Below are positions 46,818-55,160 of a stretch of 64,000 bases of DNA, one piece after another. A program made the translations under genes and the position numbers. This DNA comes from Bolinopsis microptera (Eukaryota; Ctenophora; Tentaculata; Lobata; Bolinopsidae), in contig NC_087082.1 in assembly GCF_026151205.1 (NCBI RefSeq), forward strand, positions 15,471,365-15,535,364, in the 5' to 3' direction. The first letter of the stretch is position 1; each line of letters begins with the position of its first letter. The notes under the pieces were generated by a model, which saw only the letters and a program-made list of their open reading frames with translations, made no database searches and was not told the origin of the DNA.

Positions 46818-46990
46818 CTACTGCTTCGCTAACGCAGCTTGTGCACATTTGTTTTTCTGGCTATCTGTTAATAGATCCGAGAAAAGACTAGTAAACACAA
46901 CCTCTTCGGACAAAAACCAAAGGTGACATTCAATTTTTCCGACATTCTGCCTTTTATGTCTAGAGACTGAGAAGTCTATTTTGGATAAAT
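46818..46990 (-). pseudogene. Transposase-like C-terminal fragment in amplified module
   Basis: Reads CHLWFLSEEVVFTSLFSDLL, TDSQKNKCAQAALAKQ, stop. It matches the C-terminus of the longer fragment at 49648-49995 residue for residue except a few changes. Frames starting MCTSCVSEAVAEG in another frame over the same bases are shadows. Confidence 0.45.
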
Positions 46991-47040
46991 AAATAAAATG
47001 ATAAAAAGATATGATTGAAAAATAATTGAAAAGAAATGAC

Positions 47041-48794
47041 GGCCAATAGGGCAAACAGCGACCACCGCTTAAGAGCCGGTTAAGAGCCGTTTAAGAGCCG
47101 TTTAAGAACCGCTTAAGAGCCGCTTAAGAACCGTTTAAGAACCGGCTAGGAACCGGCTAAGAACCGCTTAAGAACCGCTTAAGAACCGGTTAAGAACCGG
47201 TTAAGAGCCGGTTTAGAGCCGGTCAAGAGCCGGTGAGCGGCCGCTTAAGAACCGTCTAAGGACCGCTTAAGAACCGCTTAAGAACCGTTGAAGAACTGCC
47301 TCTAAAACTGCATTTAAACAACCTAAGAACTTAGAGCCGTTTAAGAACCGGTTAAGAACCGTCTAAGGACCGCTTAAGAACCGGTTAAGAACCGCCTATA
47401 GAAAACAGATTTATAAATCTACTAATAAACTTAGAGCCGTTTAAGAACCGGTTAAGAACCGGATAAGAACCGGCTCTTAACACCCTACACCGGCCCCCTT
47501 TTGTCTTTGCCCCCGCTCCCGGCCCAGCACCACTCCACTCCCCTGCTCCCTCTCTTGTTCTTACCCCCGCTCTCGGCCCAGCGCATCTCCACTCCCCTGC
47601 TCCCTCTTTTGTCTTTACTCCCGCTCCCAGCCCAGCACCTCTTCACTCCCCTGCTCCCTCTCTTGTCTTTACCCTCGCTCCCGGCCCAGCACCTCTCCAC
47701 TCTCCTGCTCCCTTTTTTGTCTTTACTCCCGCTCCCGGCCCAGCACCACTCCACTCCCCTGCTCCCTCTCTTGTTCTTACCCCCGCTCTCGGCCCAGCGC
47801 ATCTCCACTCCCCTGCTCCCTCTCTTGTTCTTACCCCCGCTCTCGGCCCAGCACCTCTCCACTCCCCTCCCTCCCCATTTTAGACTAGGTTAGTAGTTTT
47901 TGACGCATGCAGACCTGATCAACTGGAATGTGGATATCTAATTAAGCACTAGATACGATACATATATAATGTACATTATATGAAACATGAGTACATGAGA
48001 GGGAGCAGGGGAGTTGAGAGGTGCTGGGCCGGGAGCGGGAGTAAAGACAAAAGAGGGAGCAGGGGAGTGGAGAGGCACTGGGGCCTGGAGCGGGGGTAAA
48101 GACAAGAGAGGGAGCAGGGGAGTGCTGGGCCGGGAGCAGGGGAGTGGAGTGGTGCTGGGCCGGGAGCGAGGGTAAAGACAAGAGAGGGAGCGGGGGAGTT
48201 CAAATGTGCTGGGCCGGGTGTAGGGTGTTTACATGTAGTTTTAGAGACGGTTCTTCAACGGTTCTTAACCGGTTAAGAGCCGGTTCTTATCCGGCTCTAG
48301 GTTGATAAGTAGATTTGTATTTCTGTTTTCTATAGGCGGTTCTTAACCGGTTCTTAACCGGTTAAGAGCCGGTTCTTATCCGGATCTAAGTTTATTAGTA
48401 GATTTATAAATCTGTTTTCTATAGGCGGTTCTTAACCGGCTCTTAACCGGTTCTTAGCCGGTTCTTAACCGGTTCTTAAACGGCTCTAAGTTGGTTCTTA
48501 GGTTGTTTAAATGCAGTTTTAGAGGCGGTTCTTCAACGGTTCTTAAGCGGTTCTTAAGCGGTCCTTAGACGGTTCTTAAGCGGCCGCTCACCGGCTCTTG
48601 ACCGGCTCTAAACCGGCTCTTAACCGGTTCTTAACCGGTTCTTAACCGGTTCTTAAGCGGTTCTTAAGCGGTTCTTAGCCGGTTCTTAGCCGGTTCTTAA
48701 ACGGTTCTTAAGCGGCTCTTAAGCGGTTCTTAAACGGCTCTTAAACGGCTCTTAACCGGCTCTTAAGCGGTGGTCGGTCTTTGACCTAATTCCC
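47041..48794. mobile_element. Foldback-like element with giant inverted repeats
   Basis: 1754 bp inserted into the third 613-bp unit and flanked by the 8-bp duplication GAAATGAC (47033-47040 and 48795-48802). The ends are imperfect inverted repeats (GGCCAATAGGGCAAACAGCG against GGGAATTAGGTCAAAGACCG), followed by perfect CACCGCTTAAGAGCCGG. Each arm (about 430 bp left, 550 bp right) is made of 10-11 bp subrepeats TTAAGAACCG(G/C). The centre is a GC-rich 54-bp minisatellite, also partly inverted. There is no transposase. Long, internally repetitive arms with a target duplication are the hallmark of foldback elements; 8 bp is typical of the hAT and P superfamilies. Confidence 0.85.
47488..47880. 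repeat. 54-bp GC-rich minisatellite (left centre of foldback)
   Basis: About seven units of roughly 54 bp with core CGGCCCAGCACCACTCCACT and CCCCTGCTCCCTCTCTTGT. Since 54 is a multiple of three, long frames appear on both strands; they are repeat artefacts. An inverted counterpart of three to four units lies at 48000-48230. Confidence 0.85.
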
Positions 48795-49647
48795 GAAATG
48801 ACTGAAAAGAAACGAATAAAAAGAAATTGTATAAATCAATGAATAAATCAATGAATAAATCAATGAAAGAATAAACTATTGAAGAATGATAAAAGAGAAG
48901 TGGTTGAAAAGAAATTATTTAACAGAAATTATCTTAAAGAAATGAATGATCAATATCAAATTTGATCCAAGCTCATCTTTTATTCATTTAATTTAAGGAT
49001 TTGGAAAGATAATGTAAATGACATGATAAGATTTAAACGATAACTGGATTCTGAACGGATTTAAATATGTTTTTATTGTATTGACGTGTTTTAAAGTTCT
49101 TCAGAGTCTGGATCTCGCAAGAGATAGATGATGTAAGTAGTACTGAAGAATTGTGGGATATGCGGAATTAATTAAGATTGATATGATTATCGTTGTTAAT
49201 AAAAGAAACCACCAGTTTCAAAATTTGGACTATTAGTTCAGCTCATTTCCACAATCCACTATTATACCTTATTAAAGTAAAGGTTATAATTGATAAGTGA
49301 TGTACCTACCTGAGAAGCTAAAGATCAGTTTTATATATAGAAATATAGTATGAGCTGAGGTAACTTGTTTAATTTATTAATTTGTACTATTATTAACATA
49401 ATTCAATTGACAAGTAAGATCTACAAATCCTGTTCTAATGGAGCACCTCTCGACTCAGCGAGATTTAATAACTATAAGCGCTATAAGAATACTATACTTC
49501 TTTTTAAAAGTCGACTTAAGAAACCAGATTGATAACATCAATTTTTTTTCGTCTTCATGGTGAGACCCCAGAATCCTTCCACGGTCACTTCTCGGGCTCG
49601 GATCACAGTTATAAAACTATCTGTCGAGATAGCTGAGATACCTTCTG

Positions 49648-49995
49648 CTACTGCTTCGCTAACGCAGCGTGTACACATTTCTTTTTCTGGCTATCTGTTA
49701 ATAGATCCGAGAAAAAACAAGTAAACACAAGCTCTTCGGACAAAAACCAAAGGTGACATTCAAGTTTTTCCGACATAGCCTGCTTTAACCCCTCAAATGG
49801 CGGATAGTTCATTTTCTTCAACTCTTTGACAAGTGTCAGGTCGTTGATTGCACTGTCAACTAACAGGGGGCTTTGTGCCCACTGTCTAATGTAAAAGATG
49901 GTGTAAAAAAATACCAAATTGGAGTGTGTTGCTATGTCCTCCTTTTTCATCGTCCCCAATTGTATCAACTGCGACCCGAAGAGCACAACTTTCAT
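49648..49995 (-). pseudogene. Transposase-like C-terminal fragment, longest copy
   Basis: 115-codon frame: THSNLVFFYTIFYIRQWAQS, PLLVDSAINDLTLVKELKKM, CHLWFLSEELVFTCFFSDLL, ending HAALAKQ. The FYIxxW...DSAINDL block resembles FYVxYW...DAPVQDL of the FRAPGA fragments at 29.6 and 39.9 kb, and the HLWxLSEELVxxxxF block is the usual next conserved stretch. It is therefore probably the C-terminus of the same broad family. The copies in the amplified module retain only its last 40-50 residues. Confidence 0.45.
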
Positions 49996-49999
49996 GGAG

Positions 50000-50354
50000 C
50001 AGATGTAATAAAGATAATATAAATGCTACTCTGCAATGACTTAACTTATATTCATTATGTTTTTACAAATAACTTAAAACGTTACAAAATTATGATTCTT
50101 TTGGCAGTTAAAATTCTTAAAGCTCACTCTCACTTACGCTGGTAGCTTTAAGAAATGAGTCAAGCCCTTAATCCTCGACTAGCCTGATCACAAATCATTT
50201 AGAATGAAATGTGCAAATACATTTTTAAACATCCACCTTGCCGAGCTTATACTCCCTGGTTAGTGGTGGTTGAATCCAATTAAATTCGTGATTAAGCAAT
50301 AAGCATTAAGCATGTAGGTAATCAAAACAGTTGTGTAATTATATTTTCTTTTCT
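50000..50354. other. No gene identified
   Basis: AT-rich spacer between the amplified module and the hAT element. Nothing recognised. Confidence 0.5.
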
Positions 50355-50365
50355 AATGTTTACAG

Positions 50366-50520
50366 GGGTCGACCGAGGGCAGGATTTTCGACCGAGGCCG
50401 AGGCCGAGGAAAATACAGTTAGTTAAGACCGAGGCCGAGGACAACCGAGGTTTCTTTTTTTGACCGAGGCCGAGGCCGAGGCCGAGGAGTGCAAATTTTG
50501 ACCGAGGCCGAGGAATTTTG
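50366..50520. repeat. Left subterminal CGAGGC repeats of hAT
   Basis: Repeated ACCGAGGCCGAGGCCGAGG blocks. A matching set occupies 51510-51700. The hexamer CGAGGC/GAGGCC recurs more than fifteen times in the two sets. Confidence 0.85.
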
Positions 50521-50684
50521 GCAGAAAAATTGTTGGGAAAAAGGGCATTGTTTATTAGGAAAAGCGCACTGTACCTAATCAGATTGTACTGTGTACTATA
50601 CTGTGTACACACGTTACAATCATTATGAAGGGGCAAGTTCGCCAAGAGTCAGGAGTGGGCATGCTAATAAGCAGAGCTATCCGA

Positions 50685-51108
50685 GGTACCGCGACAATTG
50701 ACCCCCCGACAATTGACCCCCGACAATTGACCCCCCGACAATTGACCCCCCGACAATTGACCCCTATGTAATTACACTGGGGTCAATTGTCGCGAAATCT
50801 AGGGTTTAGTACGACAATTGACCCCCCGACAATTGACCCCCATGTAATTACACTGGGGTCAATTGATCGGGTCCTGGGTCAGGGTTAGGGTTAGGGTTAG
50901 GGTTAGGGTTAGGGTCCTGGGTCAGGGTTAGGGTTAGGGTAAGGGTTACGGTTAGGGTCCTGGGTCAGGGTCAGGGTTAGGGTCAGGGTCAGGGTCAGGG
51001 TCAGGGTCAGGGTCCTGGGTCCTGGGTCCTGGGTCCTGGGTCCTGGGTCTTGGGTCCTGGGTCCTGGGTCAGGGTCAAGGTCAGCCGTGGGTCAATTGTC
51101 GCCCACCC
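50685..51108. mobile_element. Nested 424-bp element carrying telomere-like repeats
   Basis: Inserted in the hAT transposase ORF and flanked by the 8-bp duplication CTATCCGA (50677-50684 and 51109-51116). Ends share GCGACAATTGACCC in inverse orientation (GGTACCGCGACAATTGACCC left; GGGTGGGCGACAATTGACCC right, reversed). The interior has a (CGACAATTGACCCCC)n array at 50691-50780, a second cluster at 50811-50865, then (TTAGGG)n and (TCAGGG/TCCTGGG)n at 50876-51080. It is non-coding and presumably moved by a hAT-type transposase. Confidence 0.85.
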
Positions 51109-51421
51109 CTATCCGAACCTTGCTGAGTGTTCAAGGAAATATCTATCTGCGCCGGCGAGCTCAGCAGCACCAGAGAGATTGTTTTCTACAGCAGGGTACA
51201 TCCTGAAGTTAAATCGCCTCAGCCTTAAGCCAACAAACTTTGAGGGGTGCTTGTTTCTCAAAAAGAACATCGGAACATTTGGGGACGACTTCGGCCCCTG
51301 TCCAAATGAATTTGAAGCCCCAAATAAAGAGGACTGTCCCCCTTCTTCTGAGCTGTGCACAGAAGATTATTCTGATTCAGAGTGCTCAGATATTGTCATT
51401 TCATCAGACGATGAATCTTAG
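51109..51421 (+). pseudogene. hAT transposase, C-terminal dimerisation domain
   Basis: Reads YPNLAECSRKYLSAPASSAA then PERLFSTAGYILKLNRLSL and a CLFLKKN block, ending SDDES at TAG. This is the hAT C-terminal dimerisation region (YPxLAxxAxxYLxxPASSxxSERxFSxAG...RxxL...FLxxN). The nested element interrupts the Tyr-Pro codons. With it removed, the frame continues upstream as SGHANKQSYPN, matching the usual residues before this block. The catalytic core and BED finger are absent, so it is inactive. Confidence 0.9.
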
Positions 51422-51711
51422 ACTATGATATTTTTAGTTTTGTGTCCTGGTCAATTGGTCGTTTTATTTTCAATTTTACAAATTCGTTTACATTAACCTC
51501 ACAAACCTTACAAAAATCCTCGGTCAAATCCTCGGTAAAATCGTCAAATTTCGCCGAGGCCGAGGAATTTCGAATCTATTTTTGACCGAGGCCGAGGCGA
51601 ACCGAGGAATTGTCCTCCTGACCGAGGCCGAGGCCGAGGCCGAGGAAAAATCGCCATTCCTCGGTAAAACCGAGGCCGAGGCCGAGGACTCGGTCGACCC
51701 TTGAATGTTTA

Positions 51712-52480
51712 ATGATAGTAATACACCAGTTTATTTACAATAAATTCAATATCCACCTGGAGCACGGATTTTATTTTCTAATGTTTGATGATAATAATAC
51801 ACCAGTTATTTACAATAAATTCAATATCCACCTGGAGCACGGATCTTGTGAAGTTCACCTAACAGGATTAGGGGATGAACTATCATCTCCCTGTAGCCAG
51901 CCCTCAGAAAGGAAACTGTCGTATTCGTTACAATGCTCTGTCCCCACGAAATAAACGTCTCAAGAAGCTGCTTCACAACACGGTTCTTGGGGATCTGTAG
52001 AACATCCAGTTTATCCTAACAACGAAGAAAATTGACCTTTCATGTTGAAGGCTTGAGGCGCTTCATTATATTTTCTTCGCTATCATCAATCACTCTGTGA
52101 TGAACCATGATTGCATGATCTTTACAGTTATATGTATTTTGATGTTTATGAATAAATTTTATTATTAAAACGGAAGTACAGCGATAAAGTCTATGGCTTG
52201 TAGCTAAAATGGGCCTTAAGTTGTAAAATGGAATGCTGATCATCTAGTGGACCACAGGGAATATATTTTACTTGTGGGCTGAAGTAAGTCATACCATTAG
52301 ACGGAAGAGCACAGAATATAGTATCTTGGATACTGACTTCTCTGACATTTGCTATGAAAAAGCAATCTTCCTCATAGCCTAACGTGACCCAGCGTTTTAT
52401 TAGTTCAGCTAGGGTACCAAATCACCACAGAAATGTTCTAGAACAAAAAGCTTTCGTGTGGAGGACCTCTCAACTCAGCG
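51712..52480. other. Tandem duplication of about 70 bp, then no gene
   Basis: 51718-51767 and 51796-51843 repeat ACAATAAATTCAATATCCAC CTGGAGCACGGAT. The second copy is preceded by the probable empty site of the hAT element. The remainder has no recognised gene. Confidence 0.6.
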
Positions 52481-52639
52481 AGATTTAATGATTATAACTA
52501 TAAGCGCTATGATGATACTATACTTCTTTTTAACAGTCGATTTGAGAAACTGGATTTATAACATAGATTTTCTTTCTTCTTTATGGTAAGATCCCAGAAT
52601 CCTTCCAGGGTGACTTCTCGGGCTCCATTGAAGATGATT

Positions 52640-53100
52640 ATACTTTCAGTCGACCTGGCTGAGCTCCTGTAAGAAGACCCCTCATCTTACCATCTATCAT
52701 GTAGCCATCTGGCATTCAATGGTGACTTTATATGTTTTGTCACCCAAAAAAACTTCAAGTTCCCCATGTCGTTTCTCTCTGCAACAGCTCGGGAAATATC
52801 CCACAGATTGCTCAATTCTTCTTTTCCAAAACCAAGAACAGTGCTCTTCGAGAAAACGGGGATGCTGGAGACACCTCATGGAATATAACAGTTCCGCTGC
52901 TCTTTTCACGTATCTCCAGCAATCAAAACATGTACATGATAATGTTGTGGGTCTGCTCATTGTTTTGCAGCTGGAAAATTGCATGTGAGCCAGACCCATC
53001 AACACCGTCTTTTAACTTAACAACAAGCTCGTGCTCTGGCCCAGAGTGACCATGGACAAGGAGGACTCTTGAAACGGCCATGGTCACACTGTCCTTTTAG
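52640..53100 (-). pseudogene. RAG1/Transib-like transposase remnant
   Basis: The minus strand reads MAVSRVLLVHGHSGPEHELV, VKLKDGVDGSGSH, NIIMYMF then a stop, LLEIREKSSGTVIFHEVSP, ASPFSRRALFLVLEKKN, a stop, FPELLQRETTWG and, after a frameshift, LEVFLGDKTYKVTIECQMAT and MIDGKMRGLLTGAQ. The order V(V)K..xDGxxGxxxxH, hydrophobic strand, W/F-x-E-x-(P)-x-(P/A)-(N/S)-S, R/KP/AxxL matches the region around the first catalytic Asp of RAG1 and related Transib-type DDE transposases. At least three stops and one frameshift make it a pseudogene. The second and third catalytic residues are not found. Family assignment is from memory of motif order only. Confidence 0.45.
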
Positions 53101-53109
53101 CTAAACCGC

Positions 53110-53300
53110 ACACCAGGAAGCAGTGTGTCTGTCAGTATCACTGGTGTAACGGAATGTTGGAACTTCCTCAGCTCTTTCCGGGTGGGAATAGTAGATATTG
53201 ACATTAAGAAATTGTCTTCAATGTCTGGTAACCCGTTCGCCCAAGCAAAAGTTTCTGTTGGAGATATGACGATTTTTCAACTGACAACTTGTCTGACATC
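53110..53300 (-). pseudogene. Degenerate exon upstream of the RAG1-like remnant
   Basis: An open stretch reads FAWANGLPDIEDNFLMSIST, IPTRKELRKFQHSVTPVILT and ends PGVRF before a stop. It lies immediately 5', on the minus strand, of the RAG1-like region, and could be an earlier part of the same element. No motif was recognised. Confidence 0.3.
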
Positions 53301-53404
53301 TTACCACTAATCAATTGAGCAATTGATCTTGGAGGTGGTCCGGTCTTTGTGATAATTAACCTGTTTCAGAACCTTCCCAAGGAGTTTGTTCAGGGTGCAC
53401 TTAT

Positions 53405-53757
53405 TTAGCAGAGCCTGTTCACCTCAGCTGAGATACCTTGATTACCTTCTGCTACTGCTGAGCCTGTTCCCTCAGCTGAGAAACCTTGATTACCTTCTGC
53501 TACTGCTGAGCCTGTTCCCTCAGCTGAGATACCTTGATTACCTTCTGCTACTGCTGAGCCTGTTCCCTCAGCTGAGAAACCTTGATTACCTTCTGCTACT
53601 GCTGAGCCTGTTCCCTCAGCTGAGAAACCTTGATTACCTTCTGCTACTGCTGAGCCTGTTCCCTCAGCTGAGAAACCTTGATTACCTTCTGCTACTGCTG
53701 AGCCTGTTCCCTCAGCTGAGATACCTTGATTACCTTCTGCTACTGCTTCAATAACAT
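53405..53757. repeat. 48-bp minisatellite, seven units
   Basis: Units of exactly 48 bp (GAGCCTGTTCCCTCAGCTGA, then GAAACCTTGATTACCTTCTG CTACTGCT), very homogeneous. Since 48 is divisible by three it is open on both strands (AEGNQGFSAEGTGSAV on minus). The ACCTTCTGCTACTGCT part is the same as in the core of the amplified module at 45-50 kb, so the array may have arisen from a related module. Confidence 0.9.
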
Positions 53758-53759
53758 TG

Positions 53760-54110
53760 AAGAAAATTGACCTTTCATGTTGAAGCACTTCTTTTACCTT
53801 TTACTTCGCTGTACTATCACCGAGGGAAACCTGATCACATGATCGTCATATCAAAAACGGGATCCTTGTATTGATTTGTATCAATTGCAAATATATATAC
53901 ATATATTTTGGTGTTAATGACTAAATTTTATTATTAACTAGGGTCTCGTGATATAATCTCATAATACAAATACTGGTTCATTCTTCGAGACTTCTCTTTA
54001 CTTTTTAACAATTTCGTAATAAATCGTTTCACTTGTCCACCATACAAAGATGGGAAAGATAACAAACTTGCCACCTCAACACAAACACCAATTTGAATGA
54101 AAAAAAAAAA
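53760..54110. other. No gene identified
   Basis: AT-rich. It would be intron or 3' flank of the minus-strand exon that follows. Confidence 0.4.
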
Positions 54111-54115
54111 CAAGT

Positions 54116-54627
54116 TACCCGTAATGGATAGAGTGAATTTGTTGCACTTTTGCAGTCTGTACTCCATCGATATTAATCATACATGTCATCATGTCATAGC
54201 CTGAAAACACATTCCCTGGAGCTGACCGGATTCTTGTCGACCTCTTTCGCAGCTCTTTATATCGCTCCGAGTTTGTAACGTCAGACAGAATAGAGCCTTC
54301 GTTCTGTTCCATTAACTCTATGAAATGTTTGACTCGGAACTCATTTCGCTCAGTTTCTAGAAATGCTTTAAGAAGACCCTTTATTGAAGTATACAGAAAG
54401 TAATAGCCATTTTTTCTGAGGTACTTTTCGTTAAGGTTTGAACCACATTTTGCACATTGTTGAGGAACATTTCCCTCCTTGTAGAAGCGCAAGTACAAAC
54501 TTTTTTTACAAGCGCAAGTAAAACGCAAGTACATTAAAGAATGGTTTGCAGCTAATTTGAACTTTTCCAATGTTAATTGACACATGGTCATGGTCCTTGG
54601 TCTTAGTTGACTTAGTGGAAATAGCAT
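54116..54627 (-). CDS. Exon of a transposase-like protein
   Basis: A 170-codon minus-strand frame with a GTAACT donor just after HSIHYG at 54116. Contains FTCACKKSLYLRFYKEGNVP, a CAKCG pair, GYYFLYTSIKGLLKAFLE, SERYKELRKR and MINIDGVQTAKVQQIHSIHY. The succession C..C, 'YxxIxxxLK', 'YxxLxxR' and 'xNxDGVxxxKxxxxSI' follows the N-terminal half of TNP2-like transposases encoded by CACTA-type or related DNA elements in invertebrates. I am not certain of the family. The next exon was not found. It has no stops. Confidence 0.4.
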
Positions 54628-54629
54628 AC

Positions 54630-55160
54630 ATTCATCGCGCTTTTTCGTCCCCGAACCTTTAAATAGTGCCTAATGTGAAGTTTTAAAATGGATTCCTGTG
54701 CTAATGTTTTCCTCAAAAATGTTTTCTAATTGAAATAAATACTAGATTTCACCCTCCTTTCAGTTTCAGCAGCAGCTAAATTGAGTTAATAAAAGTAATT
54801 CTCAACTTGGTATAAATTACTAGTGCAGTCCACAAAATATAAATATGAATAAATGGTTACTTGAGGCTGATTGCTGGCATAATATCCATTATCCAGTAAA
54901 TTGCCCCGGTTTTTTTGTTGTTTTTGTTGTTGTCCGGAGGATGCCGGTAGTTCTAATGACCAATTTACGAAAATTTATATACATAATAATATTACATTTA
55001 AAGAACTGCACCCTTATTCGAAACGTCAGCTCTTGTGAGGAACACGTGACTCTTCTTTAACATGTCCCCTTTTAAAACCACTGTATTCTTATACTTTCCT
55101 TCAGGTCGCCTTTTATGATGGACCTTTAAAATGACAATGATAATGTTTTTACATAAATCC
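54630..55160. other. No gene identified
   Basis: Intergenic between the minus-strand transposase-like exon and gene 1. The first exon of gene 1 could lie here but none was found. Confidence 0.4.

Larger units (their letters stand above)
44630..49800. repeat. Locally amplified module (tandem and interrupted copies)
   Basis: Five copies of a shared core (CCTTCTGCTACTGCTTCGCT with AACGCAGCTTGTGCACATTT) lie near 44900, 45580, 46200, 46813 and 49643. The best defined period is 613 bp (45446-46058, 46059-46671, and a third copy from 46672 that is interrupted at 47040). On the minus strand the core contains the C-terminus of a transposase-like frame (SDLLTDSQKNKCAQAALAKQ then stop). A diverged relative of the flank is at 52480-52620. 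Confidence 0.8.
50363..51703 (+). mobile_element. hAT transposon remnant with intact ends
   Basis: CAGGGGTCGACCGAG at 50363 is mirrored at the right end (CTCGGTCGACCCTTG, ending 51703; one mismatch). The 8-bp target duplication AATGTTTA lies at 50355-50362 and 51704-51711. Subterminal regions carry many CGAGGC/GACCGAGGCCGAGG words, as expected for transposase-binding repeats of hAT elements. A related, uninterrupted stretch at 51768-51812 (TTTTCTAATGTTTGATGATA) looks like the empty site. Inside are the C-terminal part of a hAT transposase and a nested element. The N-terminal coding region is missing, so it is an internal-deletion copy. Confidence 0.9.

Noticed and set aside
46023-46848. 70-codon ORFs beginning MCTSCVSEAVAEG
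   Set aside because: Repeated shadow frames over the 613-bp module. The frame ending AALAKQ is the one that matches the longer transposase-like fragment.
47485-48203. Overlapping 75-130 codon ORFs on both strands
   Set aside because: They are the 54-bp minisatellite at the centre of the foldback element read in different frames.
50876-51080. A chromosome end or true telomere
   Set aside because: Interstitial, degenerate, and enclosed by inverted ends and an 8-bp target duplication inside a hAT ORF.
53386-53788. 122- and 127-codon repeat ORFs (LLLLLSLFPQLR and AEGNQGFSAEGTGSAV)
   Set aside because: A 48-bp tandem array stays open in several frames on both strands; no flanking coding evidence.
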